DNA of 54,292 bases. It comes from an uncultured Clostridia bacterium (GTDB lineage: Bacteria; Bacillota; Clostridia; Christensenellales; Borkfalkiaceae). Under the pieces are notes generated by a model that saw only the letters and a list, made by a program, of their open reading frames with translations, ran no database searches and was not told the origin of the DNA. Below are positions 24,726 to 33,014 of the stretch, piece by piece. Location: NCBI GenBank assembly GCA_945949395.1, contig CAMFEK010000008.1, positions 1-54,292 on the forward strand, in the 5' to 3' direction. Each line of letters opens with the position of its first letter. Within the stretch, counting starts at the first letter, position 1. The position numbers were made by a program, and so were the translations under genes.

Positions 24726-25244
24726 ATGTTCGGATACGAAAAGACCGCGTTATATCTATACCCCCGCGCGGAATACCTAAAGGAAATGTACAGGGGAATC
24801 GCAAAAGCCAAGATCGACACTTCTTATAAAAACTACGACACGGAAAAATTGACGGAGGAGGTGGTGAACTGCTTATTGCAGGAAAGGGCGATCGAAAAAT
24901 GGAGAGACAGGACGGAGCATATCTTAAAGGATTTTTCGGAAGAGGAAATGTGTTTGCTCGAATACAAGTACTTCCGCAGAAAGAAGATGCTATGCGGTAA
25001 GTACAGGGAATACAGATTTCCCTTTTCCTATACGAGCTTTTTTCGGCGTATCCGAGCGGTGACGAAAAAGTTCTCCTTTCGGCTGAGGGGAAAGGGGTTC
25101 AGCGAGAAGGACTTTTTGGAGGACTTTTCGGGGAGCGACCTCATCATGCGCGTCTATGCAAAAGCGGAGTCGGGAAAAGACGAGTGCTATCTGAGGGGAA
25201 AGGACTGTTCCTTTATCTTTGCCTCGAGAGATCAGTCGTCGTAG
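24726..25244 (+). CDS. Hypothetical protein, possible ArpU/sigma-like phage regulator
   Basis: This 172-residue, strongly basic protein is preceded by a good GGGAGG ribosome site. Its middle region (FSEEEMCLLEYKYF...SYTSFFRRIRAVTKKF, about residues 75-118) resembles the region-4-like helix-turn-helix of ArpU or RinA-type late-gene activators of Firmicutes phages. The match is from pattern memory only. Its position upstream of the terminase gene supports a phage origin, but a minus-strand membrane-protein gene lies between. Its 3' end overlaps that gene by 13 bases. The upstream region 24516-24725 is AT-rich with a TATAAT but no clear -35. Confidence 0.5.
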   Translation: MFGYEKTALYLYPRAEYLKEMYRGIAKAKIDTSYKNYDTEKLTEEVVNCLLQERAIEKWRDRTEHILKDFSEEEMCLLEYKYFRRKKMLCGKYREYRFPFSYTSFFRRIRAVTKKFSFRLRGKGFSEKDFLEDFSGSDLIMRVYAKAESGKDECYLRGKDCSFIFASRDQSS

Positions 25245-25963
25245 TAGTACTGTTTCTTCTTTCCGCTCTTATAGGTGACGAGGAGAAAACAGGCGATGAG
25301 GAGCACGGCGGCGACGGAGCCGATGACGGCGATGATTTTGCCGACGGAGAAAGAGATGCCGGAGGGGGAATCGACGGGCTTGGTAACGTCGTCGGAGGGT
25401 TCCTCTTGGGGCGGGTCCGGGGTGAGGGAGAGGAGATATTCGACGTAGTCGGTGTTGCGTTCGTAAGTAAAGCCCTCGGGGGAGGGGAGATAGCCGAATT
25501 TGCCGTTGATGAGGACGTAGGAGAGGGAATCGGACTGCGTGGGGTGGGCGCCATAGTAGACGCAGGGATAGGAAAACGAGGAGAGCGTGGAGTCGGGCAA
25601 GGAGAGGCTCGGCGTGGTGTAGGTGACGGTGTATGTATAGTAGAGATACGGGTTCAAGGGGAGGTAGTCGACGAAGAGGAGCTCGTCCGTTTTACAGTAA
25701 CCGTACACGCTCTGATAGCAGGAGACGTTTTCCAAGTATTGCACGTAGGAATACTCGTTGCCCTTGGCGAGGACTTTGACGTAGTAGCTCTGCGGGAGAA
25801 GAAAGAGGGCGCTCTCTTCGTTGGGAGAGGAGAAAAAGCGGGTGCCCTCTTCCGTGGCGCAGGCGTAGACGTTCGTTTCCGCCGCGGCGGAACGGGGGGA
25901 GAGGGGGAAAAGAAAACTGAAGAGTAAGAACAATACGAGAAGGAGGGGGGACTTGCGTTTCAT
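25232..25963 (-). CDS. Secreted, membrane-anchored small surface protein
   Basis: This 243-residue protein has a signal peptide (about 1-28, ending AAAE), then two beta-rich modules that may be SH3-like. A Pro/Asp-rich linker (about 185-205) leads to a single transmembrane helix (about 210-232) and a cytoplasmic tail KKKQYYYDD. The layout mirrors the large protein at 21957, which ends with a similar Tyr/Asp tail, so the two could work together at the cell surface. There is no Shine-Dalgarno. A TATACT box ends six bases before the ATG, suggesting a leaderless transcript. It lies between a phage-like regulator and the terminase gene but looks like a host gene. Confidence 0.65.
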   Translation of the reverse strand: MKRKSPLLLVLFLLFSFLFPLSPRSAAAETNVYACATEEGTRFFSSPNEESALFLLPQSYYVKVLAKGNEYSYVQYLENVSCYQSVYGYCKTDELLFVDYLPLNPYLYYTYTVTYTTPSLSLPDSTLSSFSYPCVYYGAHPTQSDSLSYVLINGKFGYLPSPEGFTYERNTDYVEYLLSLTPDPPQEEPSDDVTKPVDSPSGISFSVGKIIAVIGSVAAVLLIACFLLVTYKSGKKKQYYYDD

Positions 25964-25969
25964 ACCGAC

Positions 25970-25975
25970 AGTATA
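25970..25975 (-). promoter_or_regulatory. -10 box directly upstream of the small surface-protein ATG
   Basis: TATACT on the minus strand, then GTCGGT and the ATG at 25963. No good -35 is visible, only a long pyrimidine tract, so the promoter call is tentative. Confidence 0.45.
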
Positions 25976-26016
25976 AAAAAAAGAGAAGGAGAAAGGGTTG
26001 GAGTTATTGACGAATT

Positions 26017-27444
26017 ATGAATGAATTACAGGAAAGGTTATCCGCGATAGAAAAAGAGTTGGAGAGGAGAAAAAAAGAGGATAATCTGGCAAAGTACAAT
26101 ACGGGGAGAAAAAAACATAAAAAACAGATCGCTTTTCACAAGTGTAAAAAACGCATTCGTTTCGTCTTTGGGGGAAACCGTTCGGGTAAGACGGAGTGCG
26201 GCGCGGTGGAGTGCGTGTATCTGGCGGTCGGCAATCATCCGTATAAAAAGAATAAGAAGGATACCGCGGGATGGGTGGTTTCCCTTTCTCAACAGGTGCA
26301 GCGCGACGTGGCGCAAAGGAAGATATTACATTACCTCAGAAAGGACCGCATCGACGACATCGTGATGATAAGCGGGAAAAAGGGGAGTCCCGAGGACGGC
26401 GTGATCGATTTCATCCGCGTGAAAAACGTGTTCGGCGGAATCTCCACCATCGGCTTTAAGAGCTGCGATCAGGGAAGAGAAAAGTTTCAAGGCAGTTCCC
26501 TCGACTACGTATGGTTCGACGAGGAGCCGCCCAAGGACATCTATAACGAATGCCGCATGAGAGTGATCGATCGGAAAGGGGAAATATTCGCCACGATGAC
26601 CCCCTTAAAGGGCATGACCTACGTGTACGACGAGATCTATCTCAATAAGAGAAACAATCCCGAGGTGTGGTATGAATTCATGGAGTGGAAGGACAATCCC
26701 TACCTGGATAAAAGGGAAATTCGCGAGATCGAGTCGAGTTTCGACGAGGCGGAGCTGCAGAGCAGAAAGTTCGGTAAGTTTTTGAGCGGAACGGGGCTCG
26801 TATATCCCGATTTCGACGAGAGTTTTCACGTGATCGAGCCCTTTTCGGTGCCGTTCGAATGGCAGGACAATATCTCCATCGACCCCGGATTGAACAATCC
26901 GCTTTCGGCGCACTGGTACGCCGTCGATTACGACGGGAATATCTACGTCGTGGCGGAGCATTACGAGGCGGGCAAGGACGTGGAGCATCACGCCAAGAAG
27001 ATTTACGAGATCAGCGAGAGCATCGGCTGGCATCGCGACGGCAAGGGAAGGATCGAGGCGTTGATCGACAGCGCCGCGAATCAGCGGACGCTCGCTTGCT
27101 CCAAGAGCGTCTCCGAACTCTTTTACGAGAACGGGATCTTGGTGAATACCAAGGTGAACAAGGACGTGTTCTCCGGCGTTTCCAAAGTGAAGGAGTATCT
27201 CAAGCGGGACAACGGAAAGCCGAATCTCTTTATCTTCAAAAATTGCGTGAATATGGTGCGGGAGTTCAAGGGATATTATTGGGGAAACGACGACGCGCCC
27301 GTGAAGAGAGACGATCACGCCATGGACGAATTGCGCTACTATATCATGTCCAAGCCCCTTCCCAAAAAGGCGGAGCTCGCTACGAAAACCGCGGTACAGC
27401 TCGACAAGGAAAGGAGGATCAAACGGAACAATGGATCGTTCTAA
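26017..27444 (+). CDS. terL: Phage terminase large subunit
   Basis: TerL pumps phage DNA into the procapsid and cuts the concatemer. The 475-residue protein has Walker A GGNRSGKT at residues 52-59 and Walker B DYVWFDEEPP around 163-172. The RNase H-like nuclease half carries acidic residues in ISIDPGLNN, ALIDSAANQ and DDHAMDELRYY. All key residues are present, so the protein could be active. It lies 53 bases from the divergent surface-protein gene and overlaps the next gene by 14 bases. No separate small terminase is obvious. Confidence 0.92.
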   Translation: MNELQERLSAIEKELERRKKEDNLAKYNTGRKKHKKQIAFHKCKKRIRFVFGGNRSGKTECGAVECVYLAVGNHPYKKNKKDTAGWVVSLSQQVQRDVAQRKILHYLRKDRIDDIVMISGKKGSPEDGVIDFIRVKNVFGGISTIGFKSCDQGREKFQGSSLDYVWFDEEPPKDIYNECRMRVIDRKGEIFATMTPLKGMTYVYDEIYLNKRNNPEVWYEFMEWKDNPYLDKREIREIESSFDEAELQSRKFGKFLSGTGLVYPDFDESFHVIEPFSVPFEWQDNISIDPGLNNPLSAHWYAVDYDGNIYVVAEHYEAGKDVEHHAKKIYEISESIGWHRDGKGRIEALIDSAANQRTLACSKSVSELFYENGILVNTKVNKDVFSGVSKVKEYLKRDNGKPNLFIFKNCVNMVREFKGYYWGNDDAPVKRDDHAMDELRYYIMSKPLPKKAELATKTAVQLDKERRIKRNNGSF

Positions 27445-27694
27445 ATGGAGACGCGCGATCGAACAGCTCGCGTACGGTGCCGTCTCGAGAGAGACATCCT
27501 ACGAATACGGGTTGGACGAGGAGGGAAATCTTCGTCCCGTCCGAAAAAAGGAGACGATCAAGGAGGAGGCGCCCGATTTCCGAGCCATTCAATACGTTCA
27601 CGAGACGGAACGGTTGGAAAACTGGACGGACGAGGAACTGATACGCGAAAAAGCAAGTATCGAGAAGCAACTAAAGGAGACAGAACTAAAATGA
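27431..27694 (+). CDS. Small phage protein between terminase and portal
   Basis: This 87-residue charged protein overlaps the terminase end by 14 bases and the portal start by an ATGA, so translation is coupled. It has a good AGGAGG ribosome site. The C-terminal third is a predicted coiled coil (ENWTDEELIREKASIEKQL). It could be a small terminase or portal accessory; I do not recognise it. Confidence 0.7.
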   Translation: MDRSKWRRAIEQLAYGAVSRETSYEYGLDEEGNLRPVRKKETIKEEAPDFRAIQYVHETERLENWTDEELIREKASIEKQLKETELK

Positions 27695-29523
27695 ATGAGA
27701 AAGAAGAAAGAGAGCTCGTGAAGGAGATTCAAGAGGATTTTGAGGCGAGAAGGGAAGCGCGACTCAAGATAGAGCGGGGCTGGCAGCTCAACATGAATTT
27801 TGTGAGCGGCTTGCAATATTGCGACGTCGGTCCCGACGGGGAACTCTTCGAGGAAGGGAAACGCTACTATTGGCAGAGCAAGCGGGTGTTTAATCACATC
27901 GCGCCCATCGTGGATTCAAGAATCGCCAAGCTCGAAAAGATGCATCCCATGCTGACGGTGCGCCCCGCCTCGGACGAGGAGAGCGATATCCGCGCGGCGG
28001 AGCTCGCCAAGGGCATAGTATCCTATGCGCAGGAAGAGGGCGATCTCGACGGGTGCATCACGCAGGCGATCGCCTGGTCGGAGATCTGCGGAACGGCGTT
28101 CTATAAGGTGCTTTGGAACAACGACAAGGGTATGGAGATCGGCACGGACGGGGAAAGGAGTATCTGCGAGGGCTGTACGGAAATCGTGGCGCTCTCGCCC
28201 TTCGAGGTGTACCCCGACGACTTGTCCGCCTCGGGCTTGGGGGACGTCGAGTCCCTGATTCACGCAAAAGCCATGTCCGTCAAGAAGATCTACGAGATTT
28301 ACGGCGTGGAGGTGGAGGGAAGGGATATTTCCGAATTTTCCCTTTCGCCTTTCAGCGCGCAGACGGGAAACTCGGCGATGCAGACGGGCGGAAACAAAAA
28401 CGAAAAGAAAGATCACGAGATCGTGATCGAGCGGTACACGCGGGCGGACGAAAAACATAAAAACGGCAGAGTGGAGATCGTGGCGGGCGACAAGGTGCTC
28501 TATATCGGCGAACTGCCCTATCGGAACGGCAAGGGGGGTCAGAGGGATTTTCCCTTCGTCATGCAAAAGAGCTTATCCTTGCCCGGATGTTTTTACGGCG
28601 GGAGCATCGTGGAGAGGTTGATCCCCTTACAGCGCGCCTACAACGCCGTGCGCAACCGAAAGCATGAATTCATGAACCGCTTGACGATGGGCGTGGTCGC
28701 CGTCGAGGACGGCTCCGTGGATACGGAAGAGCTGGAGGAAGAAGGGTTGTCGCCCGGAAAGATCTTAGTGTATCGACAGGGGTCTACGCCGCCCGATTGG
28801 CTGAAGGAGGGGGAGATCCCCGCGGAATTTTCCAGAGAAGAGGAGCGGCTCGAAGAGGAGTTTTTATTGCTCGGAGAGACCAACGAGTTTTCCCGCAACG
28901 CCTCTTTGCCCACCAACGTGACGAGCGCGACGGGGCTCAAGATCTTGCTCGAACAGTATAACGAGAAGATGGGCTTTACGAGTAAGAATATCGACGACGC
29001 CGTGAAGGAGATCGGCAGACACATCTTGCGACTGTTTAAGCAGTTTTCCCCCGAAAAGAGATTGCTGCGATATTCGGGAAACGGCAAGAGCGTGCAGAAC
29101 TTCTATTTCAGTTCGTCCGATATCAGCGCCGACGACGTGATCGTACAGACGGAAGAGCGCTCTACGCCCGAAAACGTGCGGAATAACTTGCTGCAGCTTT
29201 TGGAGCTCGGTCTTTTGACGGACTCTGACGGGAAGATCACCGAAGAGAATAAAAACCGCATCTTGACCGCCCTCGGATTTGCCTCTTTCGCCGCGACGAA
29301 GGATCTCACTTCTCTGCACGAGGATAAGGCGAGAGATGAAAATATTTCCTTTGCCGCCGGCAACGTGGAGACGGATGGTTACGACGATCACGAGGTGCAT
29401 ATCCGCGAACATATTCGATATCTTTTATCGGAAGAATTCAAAAATAAGAAGGACAAGGCTTTGAAGGAGCGCATCCTCCTTCATTTGGAAGAACATAAAA
29501 AACAAATTGTAAAAGGAGAATAA
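27691..29523 (+). CDS. Phage portal protein, P22-like
   Basis: The portal forms the dodecameric DNA gate at one capsid vertex. This 610-residue protein begins at the ATG at 27691 behind an AAGGAGA site. The frame is open further upstream only because it overlaps other genes. Typical features are the GWQLNMNFVSGLQY N-terminal region, the PYRNGKGGQRDFPFV segment, a LIPLQRAYNAVRNRKHEFMNR helix, and a long helical C-terminal domain. This organisation matches P22-type portals of short-tailed phages. It is intact and translationally coupled to the preceding gene. Confidence 0.85.
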   Translation: MNEKEERELVKEIQEDFEARREARLKIERGWQLNMNFVSGLQYCDVGPDGELFEEGKRYYWQSKRVFNHIAPIVDSRIAKLEKMHPMLTVRPASDEESDIRAAELAKGIVSYAQEEGDLDGCITQAIAWSEICGTAFYKVLWNNDKGMEIGTDGERSICEGCTEIVALSPFEVYPDDLSASGLGDVESLIHAKAMSVKKIYEIYGVEVEGRDISEFSLSPFSAQTGNSAMQTGGNKNEKKDHEIVIERYTRADEKHKNGRVEIVAGDKVLYIGELPYRNGKGGQRDFPFVMQKSLSLPGCFYGGSIVERLIPLQRAYNAVRNRKHEFMNRLTMGVVAVEDGSVDTEELEEEGLSPGKILVYRQGSTPPDWLKEGEIPAEFSREEERLEEEFLLLGETNEFSRNASLPTNVTSATGLKILLEQYNEKMGFTSKNIDDAVKEIGRHILRLFKQFSPEKRLLRYSGNGKSVQNFYFSSSDISADDVIVQTEERSTPENVRNNLLQLLELGLLTDSDGKITEENKNRILTALGFASFAATKDLTSLHEDKARDENISFAAGNVETDGYDDHEVHIREHIRYLLSEEFKNKKDKALKERILLHLEEHKKQIVKGE

Positions 29524-29527
29524 AAAC

Positions 29528-30034
29528 ATGGTAGAAAAGGATAACATCGGACAAACTCGCGATCAGGAAGAGGAGACGGCGCAGACGGAGACGAAAAGAG
29601 AAAAAGACGGCGCGACTGCACCCTTCGGAAAATTTAAGAGCCCCGATGCCCTCTATGCGGCATATATCGAGCTCGAGGCAGACTATACCAAGAAGTGCCA
29701 AAGGCTCAAAGAACTTGAAAAGCGCGCGAAAGCGAGCGAACAAGCCGAACAAATGACGGAAAACGACGCGAACGAGGGACCTTCGCAGGAAGATAATCCC
29801 GAAACGCAGGTTTTTGCGAATGAAGTCGGCGAGAAGGAACGGGAAATCGCTTCGGACAAGGCGGATGAGGAGAGGATCATTCAAAGATATCTTGCCTCCG
29901 TCGCGGCAAAGAAGATCCCCTTGATGGGGTGCGGCGGCGCCATCGTGACTTCGGAAAAGAAAAAACCGAGATCGGTGCGGGAAGCGGGCGGTCTCGCCCT
30001 GCAGTATTTCAAGGGGAACGACGGAAATCGTTAA
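29528..30034 (+). CDS. Putative phage scaffolding protein
   Basis: This 168-residue, highly charged protein lies directly after the portal gene with an AAAAGGAGA site. It contains Glu/Lys-rich coiled-coil stretches (YIELEADYTKKCQRLKELEK, about residues 46-65) and an acidic, Gln/Glu-rich middle. Position between portal and capsid, size and composition fit a scaffolding protein, which templates capsid assembly and leaves or is degraded. No protease gene is present. The repeat array starts about 125 bases after its stop. Confidence 0.65.
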   Translation: MVEKDNIGQTRDQEEETAQTETKREKDGATAPFGKFKSPDALYAAYIELEADYTKKCQRLKELEKRAKASEQAEQMTENDANEGPSQEDNPETQVFANEVGEKEREIASDKADEERIIQRYLASVAAKKIPLMGCGGAIVTSEKKKPRSVREAGGLALQYFKGNDGNR

Positions 30035-30159
30035 ACGGCTTCCCAAAAAAGAAAAATGCTCAAGGAACGAAAAGGGTGAAAGAGCCTTTTGGAAAACGTT
30101 GTCGGCGCGAAAGGAAAATTCCCGTTGGAGCGGGGACTCCTCGCTCGGCGGGAGAAGGA

Positions 30160-31106
30160 GGCGCTCGTTAAGAGAAAGGCGTTTCCCGTTTGGGAAAGCA
30201 TGGTTTTGAAGAACGGGGCGGTAGCCCGAGGAAAAGCGGGCGAGGCTGTTCCTCTTTGGGAACGCGTGGCTTTGGAGTCGTGGCGACGGTTTGAGGAAAA
30301 AGCGGGTGGGGTGGTTCCTGTTTGGGAACGCGCGGCTTTGGAGTCGTGGCGGCGGTTTGAGAAAAAGCAGGCGGCGCGTCGACGAAGAAGAGGAAACCTT
30401 TCTAAAAACAAATCGGGGTGCGGAGAAAGACAAGCGTTTTCGAGGGCGTGCGGCGCTCGTTCGGAGAAAGGGGTTTTCCGTTTGAGAAAGCGTGGTTTTG
30501 AAAAACAGGGCGGTTGCCCGAGGAAAAGCGGGCGAGGCTGTTCCTCTTTGGGAACGCGCGGGTTCGAAAACGGGACGGTAGTCTGAGGAAAAAGCGGGCG
30601 GCGCGTTTACGAATAAGAGGAAAATTTTCAAAAAAATCGGGCGCGACGGAAGTCGAGTGTTTCGACGGAGAGTGCGGCACTCGTTAAGAGAAAGGCGTTT
30701 CCCGTTTGGGAAAGCATGGTTTTGAAAAACGGGACGGTAGTCCGAGGAAAAAACGGGCGGGTGATTCCTGTTTGGGAACGCATGGTTTTGGAATCGTGGC
30801 GGCAGTTTGAGAAAAAGTGGGTGGCGCGTTGCCCAAGAGGTGGAATATTTCCAAAAAAATCGGGCGCGGCGGAAGGCGAGTGTTTCGACGGAACGAGCGG
30901 AGCTCATTCGGAGAAAGCATGGTTTTGAAAAACGGGGCGGTAGTTCGAGAAAAAAGCAGGCGGGGATGTTCCTGTTCGGAGAAAGCATGGTTTTGAAAAA
31001 CGGGACGGTAGTCCGAGGAAAAAACGGGCGGCGCGTCGACGAAGAAGAGGAAACCTTTCTAAAAACAAATCGGGGTGCGGAGAAAGACAAGCGTTTCGAG
31101 AGCGGT
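30160..31106 (+). repeat. Composite tandem repeat array inside the capsid operon
   Basis: Nine copies of a unit of about 66 bases (A) alternate with a spacer module of about 95 bases (B) in the order (B)-AAA-B-AA-B-AA-B-AA-B, giving a higher-order period of 205-226 bases. The anchor TTTGGGAA or a close variant lies at 30189, 30255, 30321, 30481, 30547, 30705 and 30771; GAAAGCATGG marks the last two at 30913 and 30981. B modules start near 30374, 30600, 30825 and 31030; 30371-30439 and 31028-31096 are identical. Each A unit can form two short hairpins. No consistent coding frame runs through the copies. The flanks 30035-30159 and 31107-31200 hold only small hairpins and the capsid ribosome site. 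Confidence 0.9.
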
Positions 31107-31216
31107 TTTTCTTAAAAAAGGCGTGAAAGAGCATTTCACGGAAAAAAAGGGGGACGGGAGAGTCTGAAAGGAGCCCGTTCTCCGAAAATCAACGAAATAA
31201 GAAGGAGAAAAAGAGA

Positions 31217-32395
31217 ATGATTACAGTAACGACAGCAGACAGCGTATTAAAGACATATTATCTCGACGCGGTAAAGGAACAGCTCGATATGACGGTGAAT
31301 CCCTTCCTCGCGGAGATCGCAAAATCCTCCATCGATATGGCGGGTAAGGGCGTCGAAAAAGCCATTCGTCTCGGCGTGAGCGGCGGCATCGGCGCGGGCA
31401 GCGAGGACGGAGATCTTCCCGTTTCCGACGACGGAAATTTCCTGAGCTTTACGCAGGATCTTAAAAACTTGTTCGGTAATTTCCGAATTTCCGATAAGGC
31501 GGTAAAGGCGTCCCGCAATAACGACGGCGCATTCGTTAATCTCTTGAACGACGAGATGCAACACCTCTTAAGAAGCGCGACTTTTAACCTCGACAGAATG
31601 CTCTTCGGCGACGGTTCCGGTAAGCTTTGCAAGATCACGGGCGTGACGAGCAATCACATCACCGTCGAGGACGCAAGAAATTTGAGCGAGGGCATGATCG
31701 TCGATTTGTATACGTCCTCAACCAACAAATATATGTCGGGCAAGCGCATTTCCTTTGTCGATAAGGTGAACAAGTACTTCATTTTGGCGGAAACCGCGTT
31801 TACCGACAATTCCTTGCCCAAGGGCGCGTTCATCACCCTTCAGGAATCCTTCAACAAGGAGATCTGCGGGCTCGGTACCGTGTTCAGCGACAGCGACACC
31901 ATTTACGGCGTGGAAAGAAGCAAGAGCAGCGCGTTGACGCCTTACATCGTAGAGGATTTCGGTGCCGTGAGCGAGGTGAAGATGATGGAAGTGCTCGATC
32001 ATCTGGAGGAAACTACGGGCAGCAGAACGAATTTCATCATCTGCTCCAACGACGTGAGAAGAGCGCTCGTCAATTTGTTTGCGGCAAACAAGAGATACGT
32101 GGATACGCTCGATTTGAAGGGCGGCTTTAAGGCAATCAGCTTTAACGGAATCCCCATCGTGACGGACAGATTCTGTCCCGCGGGAACCATGTATTTCCTC
32201 AATACGGAAGACTTCTGTATGTATCAGCTCGGTGATTGGGACTGGATCCCGGGCGAGGACGGCAAGATCTTAAAGCAGGTCGCTGGAAAGCCCATTTACG
32301 AAGCGACTTTGGTGAAGTATCTCAACCTCATGTGCTTTAATCCTTCCGCGCAGGCGATGGTGAAGGGCGTCACCGACGGCGTTGCCGGCGCTTGA
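31217..32395 (+). CDS. Phage major capsid protein
   Basis: This 392-residue protein builds the procapsid shell. It starts at the ATG after a GAAGGAGAAA site. The sequence has the HK97-fold character of P22-like coat proteins: an early MTVNPFLAEIAKSS helix, a long central beta-rich region, VLDHLEETTGSRTNFIICSNDVRRA and the GIPIVTDRFCPAGTMYFL strand pattern. Its place after scaffold and before a head-tail connector is canonical. It is separated from the scaffold gene by the 1.2-kb repeat region, which is unusual. A terminator-like hairpin follows at 32418, which could lower expression of the genes below. Confidence 0.85.
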   Translation: MITVTTADSVLKTYYLDAVKEQLDMTVNPFLAEIAKSSIDMAGKGVEKAIRLGVSGGIGAGSEDGDLPVSDDGNFLSFTQDLKNLFGNFRISDKAVKASRNNDGAFVNLLNDEMQHLLRSATFNLDRMLFGDGSGKLCKITGVTSNHITVEDARNLSEGMIVDLYTSSTNKYMSGKRISFVDKVNKYFILAETAFTDNSLPKGAFITLQESFNKEICGLGTVFSDSDTIYGVERSKSSALTPYIVEDFGAVSEVKMMEVLDHLEETTGSRTNFIICSNDVRRALVNLFAANKRYVDTLDLKGGFKAISFNGIPIVTDRFCPAGTMYFLNTEDFCMYQLGDWDWIPGEDGKILKQVAGKPIYEATLVKYLNLMCFNPSAQAMVKGVTDGVAGA

Positions 32396-32417
32396 TAGGT
32401 CGGTTACGACGAACGAC

Positions 32418-32445
32418 GGGGCGGACGAACGGTCCGCCCCTGTTT
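32418..32445 (+). terminator. Hairpin after the capsid gene, possible attenuator
   Basis: GGGGCGGAC (32418-32426) pairs perfectly with GTCCGCCCC (32432-32440), then TGTTTT. It lies inside the phage operon, 18 bases before the next gene's ATG and just ahead of that gene's ribosome site. Confidence 0.7.
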
Positions 32446-32462
32446 TATCAGGAGGAAATGTG

Positions 32463-33014
32463 ATGAAGGTTAAAGATATCTTATCGGACGTCGCCGTGAA
32501 AATAGGAAAGGCGGAGCTTGTCGATTATTGGAACGGAAAAAGCGACGAGGGAGAGGAGGAGAGCAAAGAGCTTTTAGCGTACTATAACGAGGCGGAAAAG
32601 GATATTGCTCTGCAATTCTTTCCTTTGACGGCACAGCAGAATTTTTTCGTTACAACCGGTAAAATTTTGTACAGCGCGTTCTTAACACAGCCGTCCTCCG
32701 TCAAGAGCGTGTGCGACGGGCAGGGGAATGAATTGGAGTATGCGCTGTACGCCTCCTATTTATCGGTAAAGGGAGAGTCGGTGACGGTGACGTATACCTA
32801 TCTTCCCGCCGATAAAACGATTGCGGACGAAAGCGAAGTTGCCTTTGGCGTTCCCTTTTCCGCTTTGGTCGCGGGCGTGCTGAAAAATTATTATCTCGGC
32901 AGGGGATTGCTCGCCGAGAGCGCCGTGTGGAATACGGAATATTTCGAAAAGATGAAGGCGGCGGAACGCGCCAACCGAAAAAATATGAGAATGAAGGAGA
33001 GAAGATGGGTATGA
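32463..33014 (+). CDS. Putative head-tail connector protein
   Basis: This 183-residue protein starts at the ATG at 32463 with a GGAGGAAATG site; the open frame upstream overlaps the hairpin and is not used. An alpha-helical N-terminus (LLAYYNEAEKDIALQFFPL), a beta-rich middle and a basic C-terminus (NRKNMRMKERRWV) fit small head-completion or adaptor proteins found after capsid genes. No specific family is recognised. It overlaps the next gene by 10 bases. Confidence 0.6.
   Translation: MKVKDILSDVAVKIGKAELVDYWNGKSDEGEEESKELLAYYNEAEKDIALQFFPLTAQQNFFVTTGKILYSAFLTQPSSVKSVCDGQGNELEYALYASYLSVKGESVTVTYTYLPADKTIADESEVAFGVPFSALVAGVLKNYYLGRGLLAESAVWNTEYFEKMKAAERANRKNMRMKERRWV

Noticed and set aside
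30089..30586. Plus-strand frame with 22-residue repeats (VPVWERAALESWRRFEKK type) in the array
   Set aside because: Attractive as a repeat protein, but only units 1-3 and 6-7 keep the frame; units 4 and 5 contain stops or shifts, and the start is a weak TTG. Possibly a decayed ancestor.
29438..31090. Minus-strand open frame of 550 codons across the repeat array and the scaffold gene
   Set aside because: The repeat units are read in different frames, the product is low-complexity (Phe, Arg, Pro, Ser-rich), there is no ribosome site, and part of it is antisense to the scaffold gene. Openness follows from base composition.
30160..31106. CRISPR array or diversity-generating retroelement
   Set aside because: Units are back-to-back with no unique equal-length spacers, no cas genes, no reverse transcriptase, and no adenine-specific variation between template and variable copies.
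30035..31216. Large ornate RNA such as ROOL or GOLLD
   Set aside because: Those RNAs occur in phages and have a similar size, but they are not built from tandem repeats, and I cannot see their characteristic architecture here.
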